Positions 27,097-34,666 of a stretch of 64,000 nt of DNA are shown here, in pieces (the stretch's first letter is position 1; each line of letters starts with the position of its first letter). The position numbers and the translations under genes are program-made. The notes under the pieces are model-generated. The model was not told the DNA's origin and searched no databases. It was given only the letters and a program-made list of their open reading frames with translations. The DNA is from JASHPR01 sp963833885 (GTDB lineage: Bacteria; Actinomycetota; Actinomycetes; Streptosporangiales; Streptosporangiaceae): contig CAWHZU010000027.1 of the NCBI GenBank assembly GCA_963833885.1, positions 1 to 64,000 on the forward strand, given 5' to 3'.

Positions 27097-27846
27097 CTAA
27101 CAGTGACAGGCAATCTCCCGCGCCCGGTACAAGTCAGCGTGGTTGTCGACTTCCACCCAGTCGACCACGCCGATCGGCACGGCGGCGATCTCCCCGCCCC
27201 GGTCCGCGAGTTCCTGGTAGCCGTCCTCATAATAGAGCCCGGGGTCGCGGCGCCACGTGGTCTCGAGTGCGTCGGCCAGCGGCACCGCGGCCGAGGACTC
27301 GATGAGCGTCGCGCCGATGTACTCGCCGTAGGCCTTCGCCGGGTCCATCTGCTTCGAGATCCTGCTCAGCAGTCCCCTGGCGTCGAGGACCACCTTCATC
27401 TCCTCGTCGGCCAGCGGTTTGACGTTGTCGACGGCGAGGATGACGCGCGCCCGCCCGGCCGCGCCCGATCCCCTGGCGGCCAGCAGCGTCTTCTCGACGC
27501 TGACCGGATGCACGGTGTCGCCGTTGACCAGCAGGGCTCCCTGGCTGAAGTACTCGCGGGCCAGCCAGAGCGAGTAGGCGTTGTTCCACTCCAGCGCCCT
27601 GCCGTTGTGCACGAGTTCCAGCGCGACCCCGTGCGTGGCCTCGAGATCGGCGGCCCGGTCGGCGATCGCGTGCGCCGCGTGCCCGACGATGACCACGACC
27701 TCGTTCAGGCCCACCGCGGCCAGGTTGCGCAGCGAGATATCCAGGATCGTGGTCTCCCCGTCCACGGGAAGCAGCGCCTTGGGCAGCTCGTCCGTGTCCG
27801 GTCGCAGCCGCCTGCTGGCGCCGGCCGCGAGGACCATGCCGATCAC
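27097..27846 (-). CDS. Sugar/alcohol-phosphate nucleotidyltransferase (NTP-transferase family)
   Basis: 249 residues. IGMVLAAGASRRLRP is the NTP-binding signature, PKALLPVDG the adjacent Lys-containing motif, GALLVNGDTVHP the metal-binding Asp region, and VDWVEVDNHADLYRAREI the end motif with a second Asp. Closest in layout to phosphocholine/inositol-phosphate cytidylyltransferases, so a CDP-alcohol product is likely. The GTG at 27846 overlaps the preceding stop by four bases, with GGGAGGGGGAG upstream; frames extending further upstream are shadows of the neighbouring gene. It sits between the DUF5941-like membrane protein and the G1P-dehydrogenase-like enzyme. Confidence 0.87.
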   Translation of the reverse strand: MIGMVLAAGASRRLRPDTDELPKALLPVDGETTILDISLRNLAAVGLNEVVVIVGHAAHAIADRAADLEATHGVALELVHNGRALEWNNAYSLWLAREYFSQGALLVNGDTVHPVSVEKTLLAARGSGAAGRARVILAVDNVKPLADEEMKVVLDARGLLSRISKQMDPAKAYGEYIGATLIESSAAVPLADALETTWRRDPGLYYEDGYQELADRGGEIAAVPIGVVDWVEVDNHADLYRAREIACHC

Positions 27847-29387
27847 TGGTACTCCCCCTCCCGGGCCACGAGGCGACCTGCGAGCACACCCGCGCCGATC
27901 AGCAACACAAGATACGCGGCCAGTGCCAGGTAGGCGACCGTTGCGATCCCGACGATGGCGCCGATGCCGGCAATGAACATCCGGCCCTCCCAGCCCAGCT
28001 TCGTGTCGGGTATCCGGATAGCCTCTGGCCGGGTGCGGGTGGCGAGTTCCAGGTAATGCAGCGCGGTCAGGCCGCACACGGCGAACGTCACCGGCGGCGG
28101 GACCGCGAACGCGAAGCCCAGCGCGGCGAAGTAGAGCAACTGGCCGGCCAGCAGCACTGCGGGCGTCAGCCAGTCCAGGCGGCCGTCGTGCGGGTGCCTG
28201 GATCCGAAGGCCGCGAGGAGCATCACGACCAGCGGCGTGAACAGCAAGATTCCGGGAAGCTCCCGCATGCCCAGCCAGGCGAGCAGCGACGTGGCGGCCA
28301 GCCCCGCGACCGCGGGCGGCAGGGGCACGAACTCTCCCCTGACGACCCGGCCGAGCCAGACTGCCACCGCCCCGTCATCCCGGCACGCCGCCATGGTCGC
28401 GAGGGCCTGCGGATCAGCCACGGCCTCCACGTCACGCTTCCGCCGCGCCGCCCGCACGGCCGGATCAGCGGGATGCGCGGGGATCAGCAGGTCAAGGGCT
28501 GAGGTCGGTTCGGGCGGCTCGGCCAGGGGCAGCGGCAGCTCCATCTGGTCCGGGTCCGCCGAGGCGACCAGCGTCATCGGCGCCTCCTCCGCCAGCACCG
28601 GTGACCCGTCCGGGACCGGCGATTCGACCCAGGCCGCCGATTCCACCCAGGCCGCGGACTCGGCCTCGGCCGCCGACTCGACCGGGACGGTGGGCTCCAC
28701 CCGCGCGATGGCGACCGGGCCGCCGGCCAGGGCCGGCCGTGCGGTGTCCGCCGACCCCGTCACCGGGGTGCGGTACGGCCCGCGCCCGGTGAGCGCGTAG
28801 CCGGTGGCGATGATTCCCCACTCCAGCAGGACCAGCAGCGTGGCACGGGCGCCCCAGATCGGCGCGACGAGGGTGATCAGGGCTATCCGCCCGGCCGGGG
28901 GACAGCTCAGAAACCCCCGGACCGCCGCAACGGCGGGGTTGCTGTCGGCGTGAGGTTCGGCGGCCGATCCGCTGCACGCGACCGCTATCTTGCGCACCGC
29001 CTGCACGATCATCACCGCGACCGCGAGCTGCCAGGTACCGCCCCAGCGCTGTTCGTATCCGCCTACGGCCAGCCCTGCGTAGACGGCGTACTCGGACGCC
29101 GTGGCGCACCAGTCCGCCAGCCGTCCAGCATCGGCGTCAGCGTGCCGCGCGGACGCACCGCGGCCCGGGCTGGCGAGCTGCCTGGCAGCGCACCCAACCA
29201 GGTAGCTGACGCACAGGGCCAGCGCACCGTTGACGTTGCCCGGCCTGGTTCCGGCGCTGAACCAGCCAGCTGCACAGACCGCGAGCGCAACCGAGATGCC
29301 GGCCACCGAGACCGGGGCAAGGGAGCGGCTAACCGCCCAGCCGGCGAATCGCCTCGGCAGGTCGTCGAGCGTTTCCGGCACGCTCAT
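27843..29387 (-). CDS. DUF5941-like integral membrane protein
   Basis: 514 residues. The N-terminal 200 have five or six hydrophobic segments that resemble a degenerate CDP-alcohol-transferase fold (AGRLADWCATASEYAVYAGL in the place of the Asp motif, with too few Asp for catalysis). A 130-residue Glu/Pro/Ala-rich linker contains a tandem AAWVES duplication. The C-terminal 200 have another six membrane segments. As far as I know, DUF5941 proteins recur beside CDP-alcohol transferases and G1P-dehydrogenase-like enzymes in actinomycetes, which matches this operon; their function is not known. It is the first gene of the five-gene overlapping operon running to 24397. Confidence 0.75.
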   Translation of the reverse strand: MSVPETLDDLPRRFAGWAVSRSLAPVSVAGISVALAVCAAGWFSAGTRPGNVNGALALCVSYLVGCAARQLASPGRGASARHADADAGRLADWCATASEYAVYAGLAVGGYEQRWGGTWQLAVAVMIVQAVRKIAVACSGSAAEPHADSNPAVAAVRGFLSCPPAGRIALITLVAPIWGARATLLVLLEWGIIATGYALTGRGPYRTPVTGSADTARPALAGGPVAIARVEPTVPVESAAEAESAAWVESAAWVESPVPDGSPVLAEEAPMTLVASADPDQMELPLPLAEPPEPTSALDLLIPAHPADPAVRAARRKRDVEAVADPQALATMAACRDDGAVAVWLGRVVRGEFVPLPPAVAGLAATSLLAWLGMRELPGILLFTPLVVMLLAAFGSRHPHDGRLDWLTPAVLLAGQLLYFAALGFAFAVPPPVTFAVCGLTALHYLELATRTRPEAIRIPDTKLGWEGRMFIAGIGAIVGIATVAYLALAAYLVLLIGAGVLAGRLVAREGEYQ

Positions 29388-29617
29388 GCCAGCGCTCTCG
29401 CGAGCCGTTCACCCGGCCCTACCGCGCTTTTCCGGCCCATTCCGCTGATCCAGCTGATTCCGGCTCCCAGCACTGCACGAGTCCGCTCAGTGACCTACGG
29501 TACCTATGTCTACCCACGCAAAGCGGAAGGCAGACCTCAGGCGAGCCGCGTGCCGTGCAGACCGCGCACGGGGCGTTGCGTAACGGCCACTCGAAATGGC
29601 CTAGTCTCAGCAGCAGG

Positions 29618-29629
29618 TAGGGTCCCAAC
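29618..29629 (+). promoter_or_regulatory. -10 element for leaderless IspD-like gene
   Basis: TAGGGT at 29618-29623 followed by 6 bases and the ATG at 29630; no Shine-Dalgarno sequence. Same architecture as at 1261, 40692, 41807 and (minus) 34482. Confidence 0.4.
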
Positions 29630-30331
29630 ATGCGGACGGTGGCGGTCGTGCTGGCCGGCGGGATCGGGCAGCGGTTCGGCGGCGACAGGCCCAAGCAGAT
29701 GCAGGTCCTGGCGGGCCGAACGCTGATCGAGCACTCGGTCGCGGCCTTCGAGCAGGCCCCGGGCGTGGACGCGATCACGATCGTGATGCCGGCCGGGCTC
29801 GCGGACCCGGCCAGCCAGCAGTTCACCGGCGATGGGCACCCAAAGGTGACGACGGTGATCCAGGGCGGTGCGACGCGGACCGACTCGACGCGCTGCGCGA
29901 TCGCGGCGCTCGGCGGGGACGAGTGCAACGTTCTCTTCCACGACGCCGCCAGGCCGCTGCTGGATCAGCGGATCATCGCGGACTGTGTCAGCGCGCTCGC
30001 CACCGACCGGGCGATCGGCGTCGCCGTCCCGTCATCGGACACGATCGTGGAGGTCGTCGACGGCGTGGTGACCGGGATGCCGCGACGCGACACGCTGGCC
30101 CGCTGCCAGACGCCCCAGGGCTTCAGGCTGTCGGTGATCAGGCGGGCCTATGAACTGGCCGACGCAGACCCGTCCTTCCCGCTGCGGCCGGCCACCGACG
30201 ACTGCGGCGTGGTGCTCCGCTATCTGCCCGACGTGCCGGTTCGCCTGGTAGAGGGCAGCGAACGGAACATCAAGATTACATATCCGGGTGATCTGGAGGT
30301 CGCGGAGACGCTGCTCCGCCGACGCGACTAG
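29630..30331 (+). CDS. IspD/TarI-family cytidylyltransferase
   Basis: 233 residues. VAVVLAGGIGQRFGGDRPKQ is the CTP-binding loop with the conserved Arg and Lys, ITIVMPAG and GGATRTDSTRCAI follow, NVLFHDAARPLL has the metal-binding Asp, and RCQTPQGFRLSVIRRAYE is diagnostic. IspD makes CDP-methylerythritol for isoprenoids; the TarI branch makes CDP-ribitol for wall polymers. No ispF is adjacent, and the neighbours are glycosyltransferases and CDP-alcohol enzymes, so a ribitol-5-phosphate or other alditol cytidylyltransferase role is at least as likely. It is divergent from the minus-strand operon and overlaps the convergent GT2 gene by four bases at their stops. Confidence 0.88.
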   Translation: MRTVAVVLAGGIGQRFGGDRPKQMQVLAGRTLIEHSVAAFEQAPGVDAITIVMPAGLADPASQQFTGDGHPKVTTVIQGGATRTDSTRCAIAALGGDECNVLFHDAARPLLDQRIIADCVSALATDRAIGVAVPSSDTIVEVVDGVVTGMPRRDTLARCQTPQGFRLSVIRRAYELADADPSFPLRPATDDCGVVLRYLPDVPVRLVEGSERNIKITYPGDLEVAETLLRRRD

Positions 30332-31425
30332 CCAGGGTCGGCAGGCTCGCTCATAGCGCGATTGCCCGGCATCAGGCTGCGCGGGCTGGTGAGGAAGCCC
30401 GCTCCCCAGGCGACGTGCATCGCGGCCAGCACGCCAGGAACCCGGGCCGCCACCCCGAGGCGCAGGTGACGCACGGCCAGCGCGCCGACGCCGATCACTC
30501 CCGCCACGTACACCGCAGGAATGGCGAATCCGCAGGTCAGTATCGCGGGCCAGACTCCGGCGGTTCCGCTGAGCAAACCGCCGAGGCCCGCGATGCCCGC
30601 CAGCACCCCGAGCACCATCACCAGGACGGCGGCCGGAGGAGCCAGGTACCGCGGGTTGATCGTGCCTGCGTGCTGTCGCGCCACCACCCGGCGCCACCGG
30701 CCATAGTGAAAGTACTGCGCAGCGAGCATGCGGACGCTCGCCCGCGGCCGGTAGGTGACCCGGAGCTCCGGCTGGAACCATACGACGCCCCCCGCCAGCC
30801 GGATCCGGTGGTTGAGCTCCCAGTCCTCGGCGCGCAGGTAGGTCTCGTCATAGCCGCCGACCTGCTCGATCGCGGCCCTGCGGTACACGCCCAGGTAGAC
30901 GGAGTCGACCGGCCCCGGCCCGCCGCCGGTGTGGAACTTGGCGGCGCCCACCCCGTACGGCGAGGTCATCGCCCACGCCACCGCCTGCTGGAAGCGGCTC
31001 ACGCCCTCCGCGGCCATGATCCCGCCGACGTTGGCGGCGCCGGTCCGCCGCAGCTCGGCAACCGCGGTGCGCAGGTAACCCTGCGGCAGCAGGGCGTGCC
31101 CGTCGACCCGGGCCACGATCGAGTGCCGGGACGCCTTGATCGCCGCGTTCACCGCGCTCGGGATGTGACCAGCCGGATTGGGCACCACGGTGACGCGAGG
31201 GTCGGCGGCGGCGATCCGCTCGGATACCTGCAGGGTCTGGTCCCTGGATGGGCCGACCGCCAGCACGACCTCGAGATCCCCCGGGTAATCCTGGCCGAGC
31301 ACCGAGCGCACCGACTCAGCCAGGGTCAGTTCCTCGTTCCTGACCGGCATGACGACCGAAACCGGCTCCAACCCCGTTTTGCCCGGTTCGGTGGCGTCTG
31401 CTCGAATGCCAGGTGAATGACTCAT
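30328..31425 (-). CDS. Membrane-anchored GT2 glycosyltransferase
   Basis: About 365 residues. SVVMPVRNEELTLAESVRSV opens the GT-A domain, PAGHIPSAVNAAIKASRHSI and VARVDGHALLPQGYL contain the DxD-like metal site (VDGH, a variant of DxD), and LRAEDWELNHRIRLAGG holds the catalytic acidic ED motif. Two or three membrane helices follow in the last 120 residues (LVMVLGVLAGIAGLGGLL), as in transferases that hand sugars to lipid carriers. The start is the ATG at 31425 or a GTG at 31437; neither has a strong ribosome site. It converges with the IspD-like gene, so the two are separately transcribed parts of the same envelope locus. Confidence 0.88.
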   Translation of the reverse strand: MSHSPGIRADATEPGKTGLEPVSVVMPVRNEELTLAESVRSVLGQDYPGDLEVVLAVGPSRDQTLQVSERIAAADPRVTVVPNPAGHIPSAVNAAIKASRHSIVARVDGHALLPQGYLRTAVAELRRTGAANVGGIMAAEGVSRFQQAVAWAMTSPYGVGAAKFHTGGGPGPVDSVYLGVYRRAAIEQVGGYDETYLRAEDWELNHRIRLAGGVVWFQPELRVTYRPRASVRMLAAQYFHYGRWRRVVARQHAGTINPRYLAPPAAVLVMVLGVLAGIAGLGGLLSGTAGVWPAILTCGFAIPAVYVAGVIGVGALAVRHLRLGVAARVPGVLAAMHVAWGAGFLTSPRSLMPGNRAMSEPADPG

Positions 31426-31495
31426 GACACGGATCACCGTACCGTGCTAAGCGTAATCACGTGAACACGGTACGGAGTAAAACCCTAGTAGGCTA

Positions 31496-32809
31496 CTAGA
31501 GAACAGCGTCCTCCAGCATCTCCGTCACCAGGGCGGCGATCGGCGACCGTTCCGAGCGAACGAGGGTAACGTGCGCAAACAGCGGATGGCCCTTGAGCTT
31601 CTCGATGACGGCGACCACACCGTCATGCCTGCCCACCCGGAGGTTGTCACGCTGCGCGATGTCGTGGGTGAGCACCACCCGCGATCCGCTGCCGATCCGG
31701 GACAGCACGGTGAGCAGCACGCCACGCTCGAGCGACTGCGCCTCGTCCACGATCACGAACGAGTCGTGCAGGGACCGGCCGCGGATATGGGTCAGCGGCA
31801 GCACCTCGAGCATGTCCCTGTTCAGCACCTCGTCGATCACGTCCTGGGAGGTGACGGCCGACAGCGTGTCGTAGACCGCCTGCGACCACGGGTTCATCTT
31901 GTCCGCCTCGGAGCCGGGCAGGTAGCCGAGCTCCTGGCCGCCCACCGCGTACAGCGGCCGGAACACGACGAGTTTGCGATGGTTCCGCCGCTCCATCACC
32001 GCCTCCAGGCCGGCGCAGAGCGCCAGCGCGGACTTGCCGGTGCCTGCCCGGCCGCCCAGCGACACGATCCCCACGTCCGGGTCGAGCAGCAGGTCGAGCG
32101 CTACCCGCTGCTCGGCGCTGCGGCCACGCAGCCCGAACACCTCACGGTCGCCGCGGACCAGCCGGACCGACTTGTCCGGCTGCACCCGGCCGAGTGCGCT
32201 GCCCGCGCCGGAAGCCCCGCTGACCAGTACCAGGCCGGTGTGGCAGGGCAGTTCCCGCGCAGCCGCGCAGTCCAGCTGCCCGTTGGCGTACAGCTCGTCG
32301 ATCTCCGCCGCGCTGACGTCAAGCTCGCGCATGCCGGTCCACCCGGAATCCGCCGGAAGCTCGGCCCGGTACTCCTGCGCGGTCATCCCGATCGCGGCGG
32401 CCTTCACCCGGAGCGGCAGATCCTTGCTGACCAGCACGACGCTCTCGCCCTCGGCAGCCAGGCTGCGCGCGACGGAGAGAATCCTGGTGTCGTTGTCACC
32501 CAGGCGGAACCCGGCGGGCAGCACCGTCGGGTCGGCGTGGTTCAGCTCGACGCGTACCGTGCCTCCCAGGTCGCCGACCGGAAGGTCGGCGTCCAGCCTG
32601 CCGTACTCGACCCGCAAGTCGTCCAGGTAACGCAGCGCCTGCCGGGCAAAGAAGCCAAGCTCCGGATGGTGCCGCTTGGCCTCAAGCTCGGTGATGACGA
32701 CCACCGGCAGGACCACCCGGTGCTCGGCGAATCTGCCGACGGCCGCCGGGTCGGCGAGCAGGACGCTGGTGTCGAGGACATAGGTGCGACGTGCTGGCGA
32801 ACTGGCCAC
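31496..32809 (-). CDS. PIN-domain/PhoH-domain ATPase fusion (PhoH2 type)
   Basis: 437 residues. The N-terminal PIN ribonuclease domain starts TYVLDTSVLLADPAAVGRF, with further acidic residues in VVVITELEAKRHHPE and FRLGDNDTRILSVARSL. The C-terminal PhoH ATPase domain has Walker A (SLGGRAGTGKSALALCAGLE), Walker B (DSFVIVDEAQSLERG) and VVLTHDIAQRDNLRVG. PhoH2 proteins in mycobacteria are RNA helicase/RNase enzymes. All PIN acidic positions look present, so nuclease activity is plausible. The GTG at 32809 has AGGAG 5-6 bases upstream, and the first residues match homologues. It lies downstream of the cis-prenyltransferase on the same strand, a common actinobacterial order. Confidence 0.92.
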   Translation of the reverse strand: MASSPARRTYVLDTSVLLADPAAVGRFAEHRVVLPVVVITELEAKRHHPELGFFARQALRYLDDLRVEYGRLDADLPVGDLGGTVRVELNHADPTVLPAGFRLGDNDTRILSVARSLAAEGESVVLVSKDLPLRVKAAAIGMTAQEYRAELPADSGWTGMRELDVSAAEIDELYANGQLDCAAARELPCHTGLVLVSGASGAGSALGRVQPDKSVRLVRGDREVFGLRGRSAEQRVALDLLLDPDVGIVSLGGRAGTGKSALALCAGLEAVMERRNHRKLVVFRPLYAVGGQELGYLPGSEADKMNPWSQAVYDTLSAVTSQDVIDEVLNRDMLEVLPLTHIRGRSLHDSFVIVDEAQSLERGVLLTVLSRIGSGSRVVLTHDIAQRDNLRVGRHDGVVAVIEKLKGHPLFAHVTLVRSERSPIAALVTEMLEDAVL

Positions 32810-33086
32810 TCGCTCTCCTCTTGACGCTCGGGGCGCCATATTGGGACAGACGTGCCAACGGGACCGGGACCGGCCAGCAAGGGCCGGGCGCCGGCCCTTC
32901 GCTCACCACGCCTGCGTACCAGGACGCGAAGCTCGAGGATCTCGAGGGCCTTCCCGGCGGGTGGCTACACACCACCCGTCACGTAAGACGTTACCCTCGG
33001 TGAGCCGTTCCCCGGAAGTACCAGCGCGAGCTGTTAACGCGACCGACATCGGGTGTGCGTACCTGGTCAGGGACCTGCGCCGGTGC

Positions 33087-33848
33087 TCAGGTGCCGAACC
33101 GGCGGTGCCGCGCGGCATAGGAACGCAGCGCGCGCAGGAAGTCCACCCGGCGGAACGCGGGCCAGTAGGCGTCGCAGAAATAGAACTCGGAATGGGCGCT
33201 CTGCCAGAGCAGGAACCCGCCGAGGCGCTGCTCGCCCGAGGTCCGGATGACCAGGTCAGGGTCGGGCTGCCCGGCGGTGTACAGGTGCTCGGCGATGTGC
33301 TCCACGTCGAGAATCTCGGCGAGTTCCTCGATCGTAGTTCCCCTGGTGGCGTGGTCCTGCAGCAGCGAACGGACGGCGTCGGCGATCTCCCGCCTGCCGC
33401 CGTAGCCAACGGCGACGTTGACCAGCAGCCCGCCCTGGTTGGCCGTTGCATCTGCCGCGTCCTTGAGTGCCTGGGCTGTGTCGGCGGGCAGCAGGTCGAG
33501 CGCTCCCATCGGGTTCACGTGCCAGTTCTGCGCCACGAGCTCGCGAACGGTGTCCTCAATGATCCGCAGCAGCGGCTCAAGCTCGGTCGGGGACCGGGAC
33601 AGGTTGTCGGTCGAGAGCAGCCAGAGCGTGACCACCTCGACACCTGTCTGCCGGCACCACTGCAGCACCTCGAAGATCTTGTCGGCGCCCGCCTGATGAC
33701 CGCTGCTGACGTCGGCCAGACCCGCCGAGCGTGCCCAGCGGCGGTTACCGTCGCACATCACCCCTACGTGCCTGGGGATCGCCCGAGGCGAAAGCGACGC
33801 TTCGATTCTGTGCTCGTAGAGCCGGTAGGCGAGATCGCGTACTCCCAT
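33087..33848 (-). CDS. uppS: cis-Prenyltransferase (UppS/Rv1086-like isoprenyl diphosphate synthase)
   Basis: 253 residues. HVGVMCDGNRRWARSAGL carries the catalytic Asp (near residue 33) and the DGNRRWA motif. LWLLSTDNLSRSPTEL, VAVGYGGRREIADAV, LVIRTSGEQRLGGFLLWQ and SEFYFCDAYWP are the remaining conserved blocks that bind isopentenyl diphosphate and Mg. It condenses isopentenyl units on farnesyl or geranyl diphosphate, supplying polyprenyl carriers for wall synthesis. Actinobacteria often have two paralogues, and this could be the short-chain type; sequence alone does not decide. The ATG at 33848 has GAAGGG 6 bases upstream. It overlaps the end of the upstream hypothetical gene by 104 bases. 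Confidence 0.92.
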   Translation of the reverse strand: MGVRDLAYRLYEHRIEASLSPRAIPRHVGVMCDGNRRWARSAGLADVSSGHQAGADKIFEVLQWCRQTGVEVVTLWLLSTDNLSRSPTELEPLLRIIEDTVRELVAQNWHVNPMGALDLLPADTAQALKDAADATANQGGLLVNVAVGYGGRREIADAVRSLLQDHATRGTTIEELAEILDVEHIAEHLYTAGQPDPDLVIRTSGEQRLGGFLLWQSAHSEFYFCDAYWPAFRRVDFLRALRSYAARHRRFGT

Positions 33849-34482
33849 CCCGCACCCTTCCTCGCTGCCGCCAGGATGGCTTGCCGAACCTGGCCAGCCT
33901 CATCCCCGCTGTCGTCGCCTTCGTGCCGGACGCACAGCCTGCGACCGCAGCACCGCCCGGTTCCCTAAGCACCGTATCCAAGAATGTCACCAGTTCGGCC
34001 GAGGTCAGGACGGCTCGCACACCAATCCCATCGGACCCCCACGCCTCAATGACCGCGCGGCGGGTAAGACACCAGCCCAGCCGAAGCTCACCCGGCCACT
34101 CCGCCGAGTCCCGGAGCACGCACCGGAACTCCCCGGTTCCCGGCAGGTCGGACCGGTCTCTCGACCGGAGCGAGAAGTACTCGCGATCCCCGGGCCGGAA
34201 CTCCGGACGCACAGACTGGCCAGCCGAGCCGGGCTGTCCTGGCTCGGGGAACCGGTCGTCCGGATCGGGCCACGCCGCGGCCTGCGCAGGATCCTCGCGT
34301 GCCGCCGTGACGCCGACGGCGAGCTGGGTCAGCCGGAAGCCGCAGCGTTCGCCGACCGAAGCGAACGGCTCACCTCCGCGGGTGAGGTCGAGGGTGACCT
34401 CGTAGGGCACGCCCAGTCGGTCATTACACGCCACAGCGGTAACCGTCAGAATGGATCCATCAACGCAGCGTAGTTCCCCCAT
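33745..34482 (-). CDS. Hypothetical protein, C-terminus overlapping uppS
   Basis: 245 codons. The first 175 residues look like a real soluble domain (MGELRCVDGSILTVTAVACN, then VPYEVTLDLTRGGEPFASVG; FRCVLRDSAEWPGELRLGWC), with a central Pro/Asp-rich loop. The last 60 residues are Arg/Ser rich and low in structure, and 104 bases of the frame lie inside uppS in another frame, which is unusual. Either the gene really overlaps or a frame error hides an earlier stop near 33900. The ATG at 34482 has no ribosome site but sits 6 bases after TAACGT, fitting a leaderless transcript. I do not recognise a family. Confidence 0.55.
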   Translation of the reverse strand: MGELRCVDGSILTVTAVACNDRLGVPYEVTLDLTRGGEPFASVGERCGFRLTQLAVGVTAAREDPAQAAAWPDPDDRFPEPGQPGSAGQSVRPEFRPGDREYFSLRSRDRSDLPGTGEFRCVLRDSAEWPGELRLGWCLTRRAVIEAWGSDGIGVRAVLTSAELVTFLDTVLREPGGAAVAGCASGTKATTAGMRLARFGKPSWRQRGRVRDGSTRSRLPALRAQNRSVAFASGDPQARRGDVRR

Positions 34483-34666
34483 AACGGAACGTTAACATCT
34501 TCGATCCCGAAAGGGGCACCCCACGCCGCGGAGAATGCCGGGGAGCTCAGCCTTAGCTCAGCAACGGCACCGGAGTCCGGCACCCGCCGGGCACTGTCTA
34601 TATCCTTCTCGCAACATACGGAGTTGAAATCCCCCTTCAGGCGGGCGAGAGGACGGGCGACGGGCG

